Part shown: in pieces, positions 36,828 to 48,899 of the stretch
Layout: each line of letters starts with the position of its first letter
Position numbering within the stretch: position 1 is the first letter of the stretch
Origin: DASQFI01 sp035633215
GTDB taxonomy: Bacteria; Acidobacteriota; Vicinamibacteria; Vicinamibacterales; SCN-69-37
Reading direction: 5' to 3'
Assembly (NCBI GenBank): GCA_035633215.1
Contig: DASQFI010000050.1
Coordinates: forward strand, 1 to 64,000
DNA length: 64,000 bases
Made by a program: the position numbers and the translations under genes
Notes under the pieces: model-generated
Database searches by the model: none
Told to the model about the DNA's origin: nothing
The model's input: the letters and a program-made list of their open reading frames with translations, nothing else

Positions 36828-38018
36828 CTATCTCCCTATGCTCCGTTCAGAGGGCACGACGGGCAGCGTCACGCGGAAGGTCGCCCCGTGCCCACGAGCC
36901 GAGACCGCGTCAATATGTCCATCGTGCGCGTCGACCACCTTGCGCACGATCGCCAGACCCAAGCCGGTGCCTTGCGGCTTGGTCGTGAAAAACGGACTGA
37001 AAATCCGCTCGACATCGTCCGGCGCGATGCCCGGGCCGTTGTCCCGGACTTCGACGACGACCTGCGGCGGCTGGGGTTCGGTGGTGCCGGCCGGCTCGTC
37101 CTCGCCGGGCAGCAGCGTGCCGCGAATCTCGACGTGGCCCTCGCCGCCAAGCGCCTCGAACGCGTTGGCGAGCAGATTGGAGAACAGCTGCCGGAGCTGG
37201 TGCGGATCGGCGAGCAGTTCCGGAATGTCCGGCGAGACGTGCATGCCGATCGACACCGCGCCGCGCCGCATCTTGCCCTCGGCCAGCGTGATGGAATCCT
37301 TGATGACTTCGTCGAGCGACGCGCGCTCGACCTGCAGCTGAATCGGCCGGACGAACTCCAGCACTTCGACCACGATGGCGTTGGCCATCTTGGCTTCCTT
37401 GATGATGTCGCTCAGCGTCTCGAGCGCCTCGCTCTCGGCCGGCATCTGTCGCTTGAGCACGCCGGCCATGACTTCGATGCTGGCCAGCGGATTCTTGACT
37501 TCGTGCGCGATCGCCGCGGCCATCTCGCCGAGCGTCGCCAGCCGGTCGCGCAGCCGCTCGCGCTCTTCGAGCTGCTCGACGCGCGTCAGGTCCTTGAAGA
37601 ACAGCGTCGCGCCCACCATCCGGTCGTCATCGTCGTGGATGTGGGAGAGGGTGTAGCCGATCGCGCGGCCGGTCTTGCGCAGCCGCATCTCGGCCCGATT
37701 CGGCAAGTCCGCGCTGTCGAACGCCTGCGCCAGCACTCGGGTGACCTCGGGACAGTCGGTCAGCACTTCCTGGAAGGGCCGGCCGATATCCGTCGGCCGC
37801 TGGGTGAGGCCCAACAGCCGGTACGCCATGTCGTTCATGGCCGCCACCCGGCCGTCGCGGGTAATCGCGAGCACGCCCGTCCGCAGGTTGAACACGAGGT
37901 GCCGGAAGAAGCGATCGCCCAGGACGTCTTCGGTCCTCATCGCTTCTTTCCGGCGGGACGGGTCCACCCGGACAATACGCCGATCCACCGACCTGGCTTG
38001 GCTGCTCTGGCGCGACAT
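36828..38018 (-). CDS. PAS-domain sensor histidine kinase, NtrB-like
   Basis: 396 residues and no membrane segment, so a cytoplasmic sensor. PAS domain at about 38-145 (LRTGVLAITRDGRVAAMNDMA). HisKA dimerisation domain with phospho-acceptor H172 in AIAHEVKNPLASIE. HATPase: NLLANAFEAL (N box), VRDNGPGIAPDD (G1), FSPFFTTKPQGTGLGLAIV (F/G2). It phosphorylates the adjacent NtrC-type regulator. A 168-bp upstream gap holds its promoter, whose sigma class could not be determined. Confidence 0.94.
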   Translation of the reverse strand: MSRQSSQARSVDRRIVRVDPSRRKEAMRTEDVLGDRFFRHLVFNLRTGVLAITRDGRVAAMNDMAYRLLGLTQRPTDIGRPFQEVLTDCPEVTRVLAQAFDSADLPNRAEMRLRKTGRAIGYTLSHIHDDDDRMVGATLFFKDLTRVEQLEERERLRDRLATLGEMAAAIAHEVKNPLASIEVMAGVLKRQMPAESEALETLSDIIKEAKMANAIVVEVLEFVRPIQLQVERASLDEVIKDSITLAEGKMRRGAVSIGMHVSPDIPELLADPHQLRQLFSNLLANAFEALGGEGHVEIRGTLLPGEDEPAGTTEPQPPQVVVEVRDNGPGIAPDDVERIFSPFFTTKPQGTGLGLAIVRKVVDAHDGHIDAVSARGHGATFRVTLPVVPSERSIGR

Positions 38019-38186
38019 TCGTTAATCCCCCGTTCGGGCGGTGGGTTATCAGGCAAGGGCTGTACCCGGCGGAATGAGGCTTTTACCCACGAAAACTGTG
38101 AGTCAGAGGTCCCTCAGTCGACTTTCGTAGGGTCCCATCATTACAGAAGGGGGATAGACTTACAAACCTGTAACAGTTTTGTTATC

Positions 38187-40232
<2,046 letters not shown>

Positions 40233-40234
40233 GG

Positions 40235-40288
40235 AGAAATGACCTCTGAGGTCATTTTACGAAAAGCGCAAAAACGACCTCAGAGGTC
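40235..40288. repeat. R6 palindrome, copy e
   Basis: Arms AAATGACCTCTGAGGTCATT and CGACCTCAGAGGTC, each itself palindromic (GACCTC-T-GAGGTC). It fills the 59-bp gap between the HTH-receiver gene and the ABC-F gene. Confidence 0.8.
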
Positions 40289-40291
40289 TGC

Positions 40292-40843
40292 TCACACCGC
40301 TGCGGGTTCCCCGAGCGCGCGCGCGGCGACCGCGAGCACACGTTCCATCCGGAACGGCTTCGTGAGGTAGCCGGAGACGCCGAGATTGATCGCTTCGATC
40401 GCGCTCGCCTCGGTGGAGTAGGCCGTGATGATGATGATCGGCAGGTCGGCAAACTGCCGTCGAGTCTCGCGAATGACCGACAGGCCATCCATGCCGGGCA
40501 TCTTCAAATCGGTGATGAGCAGGTCGTAGGTATTCGTTTGCAAGCGCTCGAGCGCGGTCGGCCCGTCTTCGACCGTTTCCACTTCGTAGTCGGCGGTCGC
40601 GAGGTACTTCGACACGAGATCGCGCACCGCGAGTTCGTCGTCGACGACCAGGACGCGCGGGCGCTCGCCGGCCTTGCGGTGGCCGCTCAGCCACGCGTCG
40701 ATGTCGCGCTTCCGAAAACGCCACTGCCGTCCGACACGTACCGCCGGAATCTTGCCCGCCTTGATCAACCGGTAGATCGTGCGGAGATTGATGTGGAGAT
40801 AGTCGAGGAGCTCGTCCGTGGTGAGGTAATGGTCGTCGTTCAT
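40292..40843 (-). CDS. excisionase-type HTH plus C-terminal receiver domain protein
   Basis: 183 residues. Residues 1-55: helix-turn-helix of the excisionase/BldC (HTH_17) type, YLTTDELLDYLHINLRTIYRL and IPAVRVGRQWRFRKRDIDAWL. Residues 62-178: receiver domain, VLVVDDELAVRDLV, phosphoacceptor D112 in LLITDLKMPGMDG, T/S in IITAYS, K143-like in YLTKPF. The order is inverted relative to normal response regulators, which have the receiver first. No sensor kinase is adjacent. Likely a DNA-binding regulator controlled by phosphorylation. Confidence 0.9.
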   Translation of the reverse strand: MNDDHYLTTDELLDYLHINLRTIYRLIKAGKIPAVRVGRQWRFRKRDIDAWLSGHRKAGERPRVLVVDDELAVRDLVSKYLATADYEVETVEDGPTALERLQTNTYDLLITDLKMPGMDGLSVIRETRRQFADLPIIIITAYSTEASAIEAINLGVSGYLTKPFRMERVLAVAARALGEPAAV

Positions 40844-41078
40844 AGCCGGTGTAGCGACCAGACGCCCGCGGTGAGAGCCGGGGTCACCAATTTAGGCCCC
40901 CATTCGGCCCGCCGGGTCGCCGCGGACCCGGTCCGCGGCGTCGTCCGGCCGCCGTCCGGCAGCCTATACTGCTGATCTTGGGCGCAATTATGGCGTACCG
41001 ACTGGCCGAGTTCCTAGGCCGTCTAATTTACCGAGCGCGCGATGGGTCGGCGAGCGGGTCGCGCGGTCAGGCGCGTCA

Positions 41079-41687
41079 ATGACCCGGACGGATGAGGAAT
41101 TGGTTGCCCGCGCCACCGCGGGCGACCAGGAAAGCTTCAACCAGCTGGTATCACGCTGGGAGCGGCCGATCTATGCTCTGGCGTACCGGACGCTGGGGCG
41201 GGAAGAAGACGCGCGCGATGTGGTGCAGGAAGCCTTCCTTCGTGCCTATCGCGGCCTTCGCGGCTTCAAGGGACAGGCGAAGTTCTCGTCATGGCTGTAT
41301 CGCATCACGTTGAACCTCTGCCGCGACTGGATCCGGCGCGAGCGCCGGGCGCCGCTCGTCCAGGTGCCCGAGGGCACCGACCCCGTCGACCTGGCCGACG
41401 AGCGGATCGCACCAGCCGAATCGGTCGAAGAGTTGGTAGCGCGGCGCGAACTGTCGCACGCGGTGGCGCAGGCGATGGCCGAATTGCCCGAGGAACAGCG
41501 CACGGCGATTTTGTTGAAGGAGTACCACGGCCTGACGTTTCAAGAGATCGCGGACATGCTCGACTGTCCGTTGAGTACCGTGAAGACGCGCCTCTATCAA
41601 GGCCTGTCCGTGCTGCGACGCCGACTGGAGCGGCGGCAGGCAGAAGCGGCCAGCCTCAGACGCGCGACGTGGGAGAGTAGTTCATAG
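41079..41687 (+). CDS. ECF-type RNA polymerase sigma factor
   Basis: 202 residues. Region 2: LAYRTLGREEDARDVVQEAFLRAYRGLRGF and FSSWLYRITLNLCRDWIR; region 4: AMAELPEEQRTAILLKEYHGLTFQEIADML then LSTVKTRLYQGLSVLRRR. RpoE/SigW-like. Directly followed by a zinc-finger anti-sigma gene and two exported proteins, so a classic envelope-stress ECF module. The 235-bp upstream region has a TATACT hexamer (40965-40970) that could be a -10 box. Confidence 0.94.
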   Translation: MTRTDEELVARATAGDQESFNQLVSRWERPIYALAYRTLGREEDARDVVQEAFLRAYRGLRGFKGQAKFSSWLYRITLNLCRDWIRRERRAPLVQVPEGTDPVDLADERIAPAESVEELVARRELSHAVAQAMAELPEEQRTAILLKEYHGLTFQEIADMLDCPLSTVKTRLYQGLSVLRRRLERRQAEAASLRRATWESSS

Positions 41688-41690
41688 AAG

Positions 41691-41791
41691 AAACTCAGAA
41701 CTTAGAACTCAGAACTTAGAACTTGATCTCTTGGTTTGGTTCCATTGGTTTTGGTTTTCAGTTCTACGTTCAGAGTTCTGAGTTCTAAGTT
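41691..41791. repeat. R2 AGTTCT-type inverted repeat, copy c
   Basis: Left arm AACTCAGAACTTAGAACTCA and more, right arm GTTCAGAGTTCTGAGTTCTA; about 100 bp in total, between the ECF sigma and anti-sigma genes. The right arm ends 18 bp before the anti-sigma ATG, in the middle of a regulatory operon. Confidence 0.9.
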
Positions 41792-41809
41792 TCCGTAAGG
41801 GTGCCAGCC

Positions 41810-42481
41810 ATGTGCGACGAACGAGAACGACTAATCGGATACGTGTACGACGAGTGCGAGCCCTCGGAGCGGAAAGCGATCGAGGCGCACCTCGAGGACT
41901 GCCTCACGTGCCGGGCAGAGATCAGCGGACTGCGCGACGTGCGGCAGGATCTGCTCTCGTGGGCCGTGCCGCCGAATGAAGCCGTCTGGCGTCCGCTCGT
42001 GGCGGCGCCCGTGGCGCCCTGGTGGCGCCAGGTGCCTGCGTGGGCGATGGCCGCCGCGGCCGGCGTCATGTTCCTCACCGGCGCCGCCGGCAGTGTCGTG
42101 ACGCATGCGCTCGTCCCGCACGCGTCGGCGTCGGCCGTCGCCACCGCGTCGCCGGCTGCTGAGCAGGCGATTCCGGCAGGCATCACCGCGAGCCAGCTCT
42201 CCGAAGTCGAGCAGCGGATGGTGCAGATGATGCGCGACGAGCTCGGCAAACGTCCGGTGGCCGCGAACGGCCCGGTCGCGCCGCGAGCGGTACCGGCCTC
42301 GATGAGCGCCGATTTCGCGTCCTTGCGGATGAATGAAATCATTGGCGCGAGCGAACAGCGTCAGTGGGAAATCGTCAGAGACGTTCAAAAGGAATGGAAC
42401 AAGCGCATCGACTTGTTGAAGCGGGAACTCAACGGGCTCAAGCAGGAAGTGGTTCTGATGCAGAGTGGCGGTGGCCGCTAA
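41810..42481 (+). CDS. zinc-finger (zf-HC2) anti-sigma factor
   Basis: 223 residues from the ATG at 41810 (a GTG three codons upstream is possible). HxxxCxxC zinc motif H27-C31-C34 (HLEDCLTC). One membrane segment at about 78-98 (VPAWAMAAAAGVMFLTGAAG) and a periplasmic C-terminus of about 125 residues rich in helices with a coiled-coil feel (EKRIDLLKRELNGLKQEV-like). It should hold the upstream ECF sigma inactive until a periplasmic signal. Its TAA overlaps the next ATG (TAATG). Confidence 0.93.
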   Translation: MCDERERLIGYVYDECEPSERKAIEAHLEDCLTCRAEISGLRDVRQDLLSWAVPPNEAVWRPLVAAPVAPWWRQVPAWAMAAAAGVMFLTGAAGSVVTHALVPHASASAVATASPAAEQAIPAGITASQLSEVEQRMVQMMRDELGKRPVAANGPVAPRAVPASMSADFASLRMNEIIGASEQRQWEIVRDVQKEWNKRIDLLKRELNGLKQEVVLMQSGGGR

Positions 42482-43260
42482 TGCGCGGAGGTCAAGACGT
42501 GGTATCGCGACTGTGTGTTGTTGCCGTTGTCTGTGCGATGTCGGCGGGCGTCTCGGCGAAGCGGCTCGAGCCTCAGGCTCAGGCCAGTGACGTCCAGCTA
42601 GAAAAAACCAGAGCGGAGGTTCGCACGTTCGAGATGGTGCTGCTGCGTTCGATCGAAACGGCCGGGCAGAAGCTTGCGGCATGGGCACAGCAGCAGGTAC
42701 CGGACACCATTCTGTCGCCGGCGGCCGATCCGGTCGTCAACGGACTGGCGCTGCCGGACTCCAACCTGGTGTTCATGGTGAGGATCCCAGAGCTCAGTGG
42801 CGTGACGGTTTTCAGGTCCGGCCAGCGGTTCTATCCGCCCGCTCCTCCACCGAGCGCGTCCGGAACCACCGCTGGGCCCGCTCGGCCCGTCTCGACGCCT
42901 GGTCAAGTTGGCGACACCAAGCCGCCCGAAGGCAAAGTGACGAGCACGACTGTCATTCCCGACGATCCGATGAAAGGTGCTCCGATCGATCCGCCAAATC
43001 CGAACGCCATGTATTCGGACTTCGTCCGCTTCAGCCTGATGGACGCGATCCTTGACAGCTCCGGGGTGTTGACGCTCAAAGAGGGGCAGTGGCTCACCGT
43101 TGTGGCGATCCCGATCGACGTACTCGTGACGAACCCCTACTACCGGAATCAATCGAGGAAACTCGTTCTCAGCATGAAGGCCGAGGATCTGGCCGACCTT
43201 CGGGCCGGCAAGATCACGCGCGACGAAGCGAAACTGAAGATAGTAGACACGCGTTTCTGA
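42481..43260 (+). CDS. exported protein of unknown function in the ECF operon
   Basis: 259 residues, start ATG at 42481 overlapping the anti-sigma stop. Signal peptide (RLCVVAVVCAMSAGVSA) is visible. Body: SDVQLEKTRAEVRTFEMVLLRSIETA (helical), then a proline-rich segment (PPAPPPSASGTTAGPARP), and a C-terminal part DSSGVLTLKEGQWLTVVAIP-like with KLVLSMKAEDLADLRAGKIT. Not recognised. The position next to the anti-sigma factor suggests a periplasmic target or sensor of the stress response. Confidence 0.75.
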   Translation: MRGGQDVVSRLCVVAVVCAMSAGVSAKRLEPQAQASDVQLEKTRAEVRTFEMVLLRSIETAGQKLAAWAQQQVPDTILSPAADPVVNGLALPDSNLVFMVRIPELSGVTVFRSGQRFYPPAPPPSASGTTAGPARPVSTPGQVGDTKPPEGKVTSTTVIPDDPMKGAPIDPPNPNAMYSDFVRFSLMDAILDSSGVLTLKEGQWLTVVAIPIDVLVTNPYYRNQSRKLVLSMKAEDLADLRAGKITRDEAKLKIVDTRF

Positions 43261-43301
43261 TCTACAATCGCCCGGCCATGATGCGGCCGCCGCGGGCGCT
43301 C

Positions 43302-43401
43302 GAGCCGTTCTCACTTCCTCGCAGAGCAAAACCTGCACGGATCGCGAGACATTCGGCCGAATTCCGGCAGGTGGCTCGCTACTGGAAAGTGAGAACGGCT
43401 C
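43302..43401. repeat. R7 100-bp element, copy c
   Basis: Perfect 13-bp terminal inverted repeats GAGCCGTTCTCAC/GTGAGAACGGCTC, 100 bp. The core GATCGCGAGACATTCGGCCG is nearly identical to that of copy d. The right terminus contains the GTG that starts the next lipoprotein gene. Confidence 0.93.
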
Positions 43402-43889
43402 TCGTCCTTCTCCTCGTTCTATCCGGAGCGGGCGCCGCGGCATGCACCACCATCGATCTCTCCAAGACCCTGCAGGTCACGGACGTCCAGAGCGGCTGGT
43501 ACGACAACGGGGTCAAAGAGGGCAAGAACCATCTGGTCCCGCAAATCACCTTCCGTCTGAAAAACGTCTCTTCCGAGCCGATCAACAGCGTCCAGCTGAC
43601 CGTGTCCTACTGGAAAGACGGCGAGGATGGCATGACAGACGAGGTGCTGCTCCAGGGCATCAGCAGCACCGAGCTGGCGCCGGGCGCCTCGACCGAGCCG
43701 ATCAAGGCCCGCAGTCCCGTCGGGTACACCCAGGAAGGCGCGCGCGCCGACCTGTTCACGCACAGCCAGTTCAAGGACATGACGGCGAGAATCTTCGCCA
43801 AGCGAGGCGGCACGCTTTACCGAATGGGTGAGTTCAAGATCGAACGAAAGCTCATTCCCACCGAACAGCGAGACACTCCCCGTCCGTGA
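43389..43889 (+). CDS. putative lipoprotein with DUF-like beta domain
   Basis: 166 residues from the GTG at 43389, which lies inside the right end of R7 copy c. An ATG at 43278 would add 37 residues encoded by R7 and is less likely. Signal peptide RTALVLLLVLSGAGAAAC with a possible lipidated cysteine. The body (LSKTLQVTDVQSGWYDNGVK, ITFRLKNVSSEPINSVQL, VLLQGISSTELAPGASTEPI) looks like an immunoglobulin/FN3-like sheet. Function unknown. It overlaps the following permease start (GTGA). Confidence 0.75.
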   Translation: MRTALVLLLVLSGAGAAACTTIDLSKTLQVTDVQSGWYDNGVKEGKNHLVPQITFRLKNVSSEPINSVQLTVSYWKDGEDGMTDEVLLQGISSTELAPGASTEPIKARSPVGYTQEGARADLFTHSQFKDMTARIFAKRGGTLYRMGEFKIERKLIPTEQRDTPRP

Positions 43890-45298
43890 GCGCCCCAGCC
43901 GCTTCCGATCGCGCCGCCACGACGACGCCGACGCTGGAGAGGCGTCTCGGCCCGCTTGATGCGGCGGCCATCGTCGTCTCGAACGTCATCGGCACCGGCA
44001 TCTTCTTCGTGCCCATCATCGTCGCCATGATGGTCCCGAGCGGGCTGGCCATGCTGGGTGTCTGGCTGCTGGGCGGGTTCCTCGCGTTTGCCGGCGCGAT
44101 GGCGTATGCCGAGCTCTCGGCGCTCCGGCCGCGCGCGGGCGGCGAGTACGTGTACCTGCGCGAGGCGTACGGACCGGTTGCCGCCTTTCTCACCGGATGG
44201 ACGTCGTTCGTGGCCGGATTCTCCGGCGCCATTGCGGCCGGCGCGGTCGGGCTGGCCGACTACGTGGGGAGGTTCCTGCCGGCCGCGGCCGATCGCACGC
44301 CGCTCCTGACCGTGCCGGTTCCGTACGTGCCTCTCGTCGTCACGCCGCAGGCCCTTGTCGGGATTACGGCGATCGTCGGCCTCTCGATCATCCACATCAG
44401 CGGTCTGGGCCCGGGGCGACTCGTGCACAACATCCTGGCGACGCTGAAGGTGCTGGCGCTCGTCCTGTTCGTCGCGCTGGGTTTGTCGATTGGAACGGGC
44501 TCGTTCGATCACCTGTCGGCGAGCCACACCGTGCCGTCGCCGGCGACCGGCTGGCTGCTGGCGCTGATCCCGATCATGTTCAGCTATTCGGGCTGGAACG
44601 CCGCGGCGTACGTGGCCGAGGAGATTCGCGATCCCGGGCGCAACGTGCCGATCGCGCTGGCGGTCGGCACTGGCGCGGTCGTCATCATCTATCTGGGGCT
44701 CAACGTCCTCTATCTGTATGCGCTGCCGCCCGCCGAATTAGAAGGAGTGCTTCGCCAGGGGCAGGGGTTGACCGACGTCGTCGCACAACGCCTCTTCGGC
44801 CCTACGGCCGGGACCGTGCTCGCTTTGCTCACGATCGTCAGCATTGCCGCGAGCATCAGCGCGATGGTGCTGGCCGGGCCGCGCGTGTATTACGCCATGG
44901 CGCGCGACGGCGTGTTTCCTCCGGTCGTCGCGCGCGTGCATCCGCGATTCCATACGCCCGCCATCGCGATTGCCACGCAGGCAGTCTGGAGCTCGATCCT
45001 GGTGCTCTCCGGAACGCTCGCGGGCCTCGTCAACTACACAGGTTTCGCGGTCATGCTCTTCGCCGGCGTCGCAGTCATGGCCGTTTTCATTCTGCGGTGG
45101 CGAGAGCCAAACGCGCCCAGGCCGTTCAGCGCGTGGGGCTATCCGTTCGCGCCCGCGATTTTCGTCTTCGCGAGCCTGTTCATGGTTGCCTACAACCTCT
45201 ACAAAAATCAGTTCGGTGAGAGGTACGGTCTTTTGGTCATCCTGGCCGGTCTGCCGCTGTACTTCGTTTTCCGGTTCTGGATTGGCGGTAAGAGATAG
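43886..45298 (+). CDS. APC superfamily amino acid permease (LAT/YfnA-like)
   Basis: 470 residues, GTG start at 43886 inside a GTGA overlap. About 12 membrane segments. LGPLDAAAIVVSNVIGTGIFFVP is the APC helix-I motif; YSGWNAAAYVAEEIRDPGRNVP is the helix-VI motif of eukaryotic-type LAT/APC exchangers; YFVFRFWIGGKR ends the protein. Substrate unknown. Together with the upstream stress operon it may be only fortuitously coupled. Confidence 0.9.
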   Translation: MSAPAASDRAATTTPTLERRLGPLDAAAIVVSNVIGTGIFFVPIIVAMMVPSGLAMLGVWLLGGFLAFAGAMAYAELSALRPRAGGEYVYLREAYGPVAAFLTGWTSFVAGFSGAIAAGAVGLADYVGRFLPAAADRTPLLTVPVPYVPLVVTPQALVGITAIVGLSIIHISGLGPGRLVHNILATLKVLALVLFVALGLSIGTGSFDHLSASHTVPSPATGWLLALIPIMFSYSGWNAAAYVAEEIRDPGRNVPIALAVGTGAVVIIYLGLNVLYLYALPPAELEGVLRQGQGLTDVVAQRLFGPTAGTVLALLTIVSIAASISAMVLAGPRVYYAMARDGVFPPVVARVHPRFHTPAIAIATQAVWSSILVLSGTLAGLVNYTGFAVMLFAGVAVMAVFILRWREPNAPRPFSAWGYPFAPAIFVFASLFMVAYNLYKNQFGERYGLLVILAGLPLYFVFRFWIGGKR

Positions 45299-45301
45299 AC
45301 A

Positions 45302-45355
45302 TGTAGGGCGGGGCTTTAGCCCCGCCAGCGCGCCGCCCTGAAGGGCCGGGCTACA
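45302..45355. repeat. R4 palindrome, copy c, between convergent genes
   Basis: TGTAGGGCGGGGCTTTAGCC, then CCGCC, and on the right CTGAAGGGCCGGGCTACA; outer TGTAG/CTACA arms and two internal hairpins (GGCGGGGCTTTAGCCCCGCC). It lies between convergent genes and could work as a bidirectional terminator. It provides the TAG stop of the minus-strand gene. Confidence 0.8.
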
Positions 45356-45824
45356 CCTGGAGTTGCGGGTCTTTCCTCAGTAACGCCGCCAGCGTCGCCA
45401 CTGCCAGCGCGCCGTCCGTGAACGCAAACAACAGAAACGACGCAGGCGAGGCGTTCACGAAGTAGTCGACGATGAACGTGATCGCGCCGGCGCCTTTGAG
45501 CAGCGGCCCGAAGATCCAGAGATATCCCCGATAGCGGACGGGGTCGAGGAGCGGCAGCAGATAGCCGAGGCCGACGGCGATGAGAAAGAGGCCGTTGAGT
45601 TTCGCGAAGATGACGGGCGTGGGGACCGGAACGCCGAACCAGCCGGCCATACTGTCGGTCGCCGCGAGCAGGAGGATTCCCGCGGAGAGGTCATACACGA
45701 GCGAGATGCCCGCGACGATCTTTAGTCCGGGCTTTAGTCCGGGGGACTTTCGTCCCGCCGGACCCCCTTGCACGCTCGCTTGCGGGGACCCCACAGCCCC
45801 GCTCCGCTCGCGTGGCTCACTCAC
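45351..45824 (-). CDS. small membrane protein, unknown family
   Basis: 157 residues if started at GTG 45824, but the first about 35 codons are R1 repeat. An internal GTG (GVQGGPAG region) or a start nearer KIVAGISLVYD is also possible. About four membrane segments: AGISLVYDLSAGILLLAAT, VIFAKLNGLFLIAVGLGYLL, WIFGPLLKGAGAITFIVDY and ASFLLFAFTDGALAVATLAAL. Not recognised. The TAG stop comes from R4. Confidence 0.65.
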   Translation of the reverse strand: MSEPRERSGAVGSPQASVQGGPAGRKSPGLKPGLKIVAGISLVYDLSAGILLLAATDSMAGWFGVPVPTPVIFAKLNGLFLIAVGLGYLLPLLDPVRYRGYLWIFGPLLKGAGAITFIVDYFVNASPASFLLFAFTDGALAVATLAALLRKDPQLQV

Positions 45825-45840
45825 TTCCGTTCGTTCGCTT
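45739..45840. repeat. R1 dispersed repeat, copy b (inverted)
   Basis: Reverse complement of R1: GACTTTCGTCCCGCCGGACC near 45745 and CCCCGCTCCGCTCGCGTGG near 45797. On the minus strand it codes the N-terminal part of the membrane protein and ends 5 bp before the stop of the PEGA gene. Confidence 0.85.
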
Positions 45841-45845
45841 TGGAC

Positions 45846-46814
45846 TTACTTGTTCAGCTTCTTTAGCGACACCCGCTCGGTCAATGTCTTCCCGACTTTG
45901 ACATCGATCTCGCCGCGGTAGGTTTCATAACCGTCCGCGCGAAGCTCGAGAGTGTGTTTGCCGCCGTCGAGCTCCAGGTGATCCGAGAGCCCGTTGAAGT
46001 TTTCCACGGTCCCGACCAGCGCGCCGTCCACGTAGACGTTCGCGGAGCTCGGACTGGCCTTGAGCCGAATCGTGCCGGTCATCCGCTTCGGCTCGTCGTA
46101 GTCATCCCGGCGGGAGCTGTAGCCGCCGCCGCCAGAGCCGTAGTAGTACGGATCCGACCAGTACGGATCGTAGATGTACGGGTCGTACCAGAGCCCGTAT
46201 CGTCCCCAATACCACCGCGTCGCGCCGTAGCGCCACGGGTTGTACGTGACGAACCCGAGATTCCAGCCGAAGCCGCTGCCGTACCACGGATACCAACGGC
46301 CCCACGGACCGTAAAGCGGGAAAGAGACCAGCGAGGTGTCCGTCCGGCGCGGGACTGCTGTTCCGACGATGGAACGTCCGTCGCGAGTGCGGCTCACCGC
46401 GGTCGCGATCGCGCCGCCGGGGCCCGAAGCCGATCCGGAACGAAGCGAGCTCGATTCATCCGATCCCGACGGAACCGCCCGGCTCCCCGACACGACACCG
46501 CCAGGCTGCACCGGCGCGGATCGCGGCGCGGACCGTTCGCTGCCGTTCCGCGACGGGCTCGAGGTTGGGATGCGGCTCGGCGATCGCGAGACGCTCGAGC
46601 CTTCAGAGCCCGAGGACGAACTCGAGCCGCCGCTGCCCGAGCCTGAACCTGAACTGGTGGAACCGGAGCTGCCACCCGAGCTCGATCCCGAGGATCCGGA
46701 ACTCGAAGAGCCCGACGATGTGCCGCGCGGCACGGCTTGCGCGCCGGCGAGGCTCGGGGCGGCGAGTGCAAACGAGACGACGAGACTGAGTGCGAGACGT
46801 GTCGACCTGGCCAT
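45846..46814 (-). CDS. secreted PEGA-domain protein
   Basis: 322 residues. Signal peptide RLALSLVVSFALAAPSLAGA. Residues 30-95 are extremely Ser/Gly-rich; the middle is rich in Tyr, Trp and Gly (YWGRYGLWYDPYIYDPYWSD). C-terminal PEGA domain: GTIRLKASPSSANVYVDGAL, VGTVE, GKHTLELRADGYETYRGEI and VSLKKL. PEGA proteins are surface-exposed and may bind other envelope components; a stalk-like linker is suggested by the low-complexity part. Preceded by a divergent gap with hslV. Confidence 0.9.
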   Translation of the reverse strand: MARSTRLALSLVVSFALAAPSLAGAQAVPRGTSSGSSSSGSSGSSSGGSSGSTSSGSGSGSGGSSSSSGSEGSSVSRSPSRIPTSSPSRNGSERSAPRSAPVQPGGVVSGSRAVPSGSDESSSLRSGSASGPGGAIATAVSRTRDGRSIVGTAVPRRTDTSLVSFPLYGPWGRWYPWYGSGFGWNLGFVTYNPWRYGATRWYWGRYGLWYDPYIYDPYWSDPYYYGSGGGGYSSRRDDYDEPKRMTGTIRLKASPSSANVYVDGALVGTVENFNGLSDHLELDGGKHTLELRADGYETYRGEIDVKVGKTLTERVSLKKLNK

Positions 46815-46965
46815 GGTCGTACTCCCGAGGTCCTGTCAGGGACCTCTCCAGACTGCCTAGGTGCAACTCTACTGCCATTGGTCCGTACCCGTAAATACCT
46901 TTGTTTCTCGTGAATTGACCGGAAACTGTCCTGCGGTCTTGCCCTCCCGGACGGACAGCACTACG

Positions 46966-47507
46966 ATGCAAAAAATGGCGTCGGCTCATGCCACCACCGT
47001 TCTCGCCGTTCGCCATCAGGGCAAAGTGGTCATGGCGAGCGACGGCCAGGTCACGCTCGGCCAGACGGTCGTGAAACATCAGGCCAGAAAAGTGCGTCGC
47101 TTGTACCACGACCGCGTGCTCGCCGGGTTCGCGGGCTCGGCGGCCGATGGCTTCTCGCTCTACAGCCGATTCGAAAGCAAGCTCGAGGAGCACCGCGGGA
47201 ATCTCGAGCGCGCGGCGGTCGAGCTGGCGCGGGACTGGCGGACCGATCGTATTCTTCGGCGGCTCGAAGCCATGCTGCTCGTGGCCGACACGCGCACGAT
47301 GTATCTGCTCTCCGGCACGGGCGATCTCATCGAACCGGATGACGGCGTGATCGGCATCGGGTCGGGCGGACCGTTCGCGATGGCGGCCGCGCGCGCCCTC
47401 GTCAAGCACAGCTCGCTCGACGCGCGCGCGATCGCCGAGCAGGCGATGGCCATCGCGGCCGACATCTGTGTCTACACCAACGCGCGGCTTGTCGTGGAAG
47501 AACTGGC

Positions 47508-47511
<4 letters not shown>
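46966..47511 (+). CDS. hslV: ATP-dependent protease subunit HslV
   Basis: Peptidase ring of the HslVU protease, 181 residues from ATG 46966. Catalytic Thr is the first T of ATTVLAVRHQGKVVMASDGQ (T10), so a 9-residue leader (MQKMASAHA) must be removed; the alternative ATG at 46975 gives 6 residues. Conserved TLGQTVVK, KVRRLY and GIGSGGPFA motifs. ATGA overlap with hslU. Confidence 0.96.
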
Positions 47512-48895
<1,384 letters not shown>

Positions 48896-48899
<4 letters not shown>

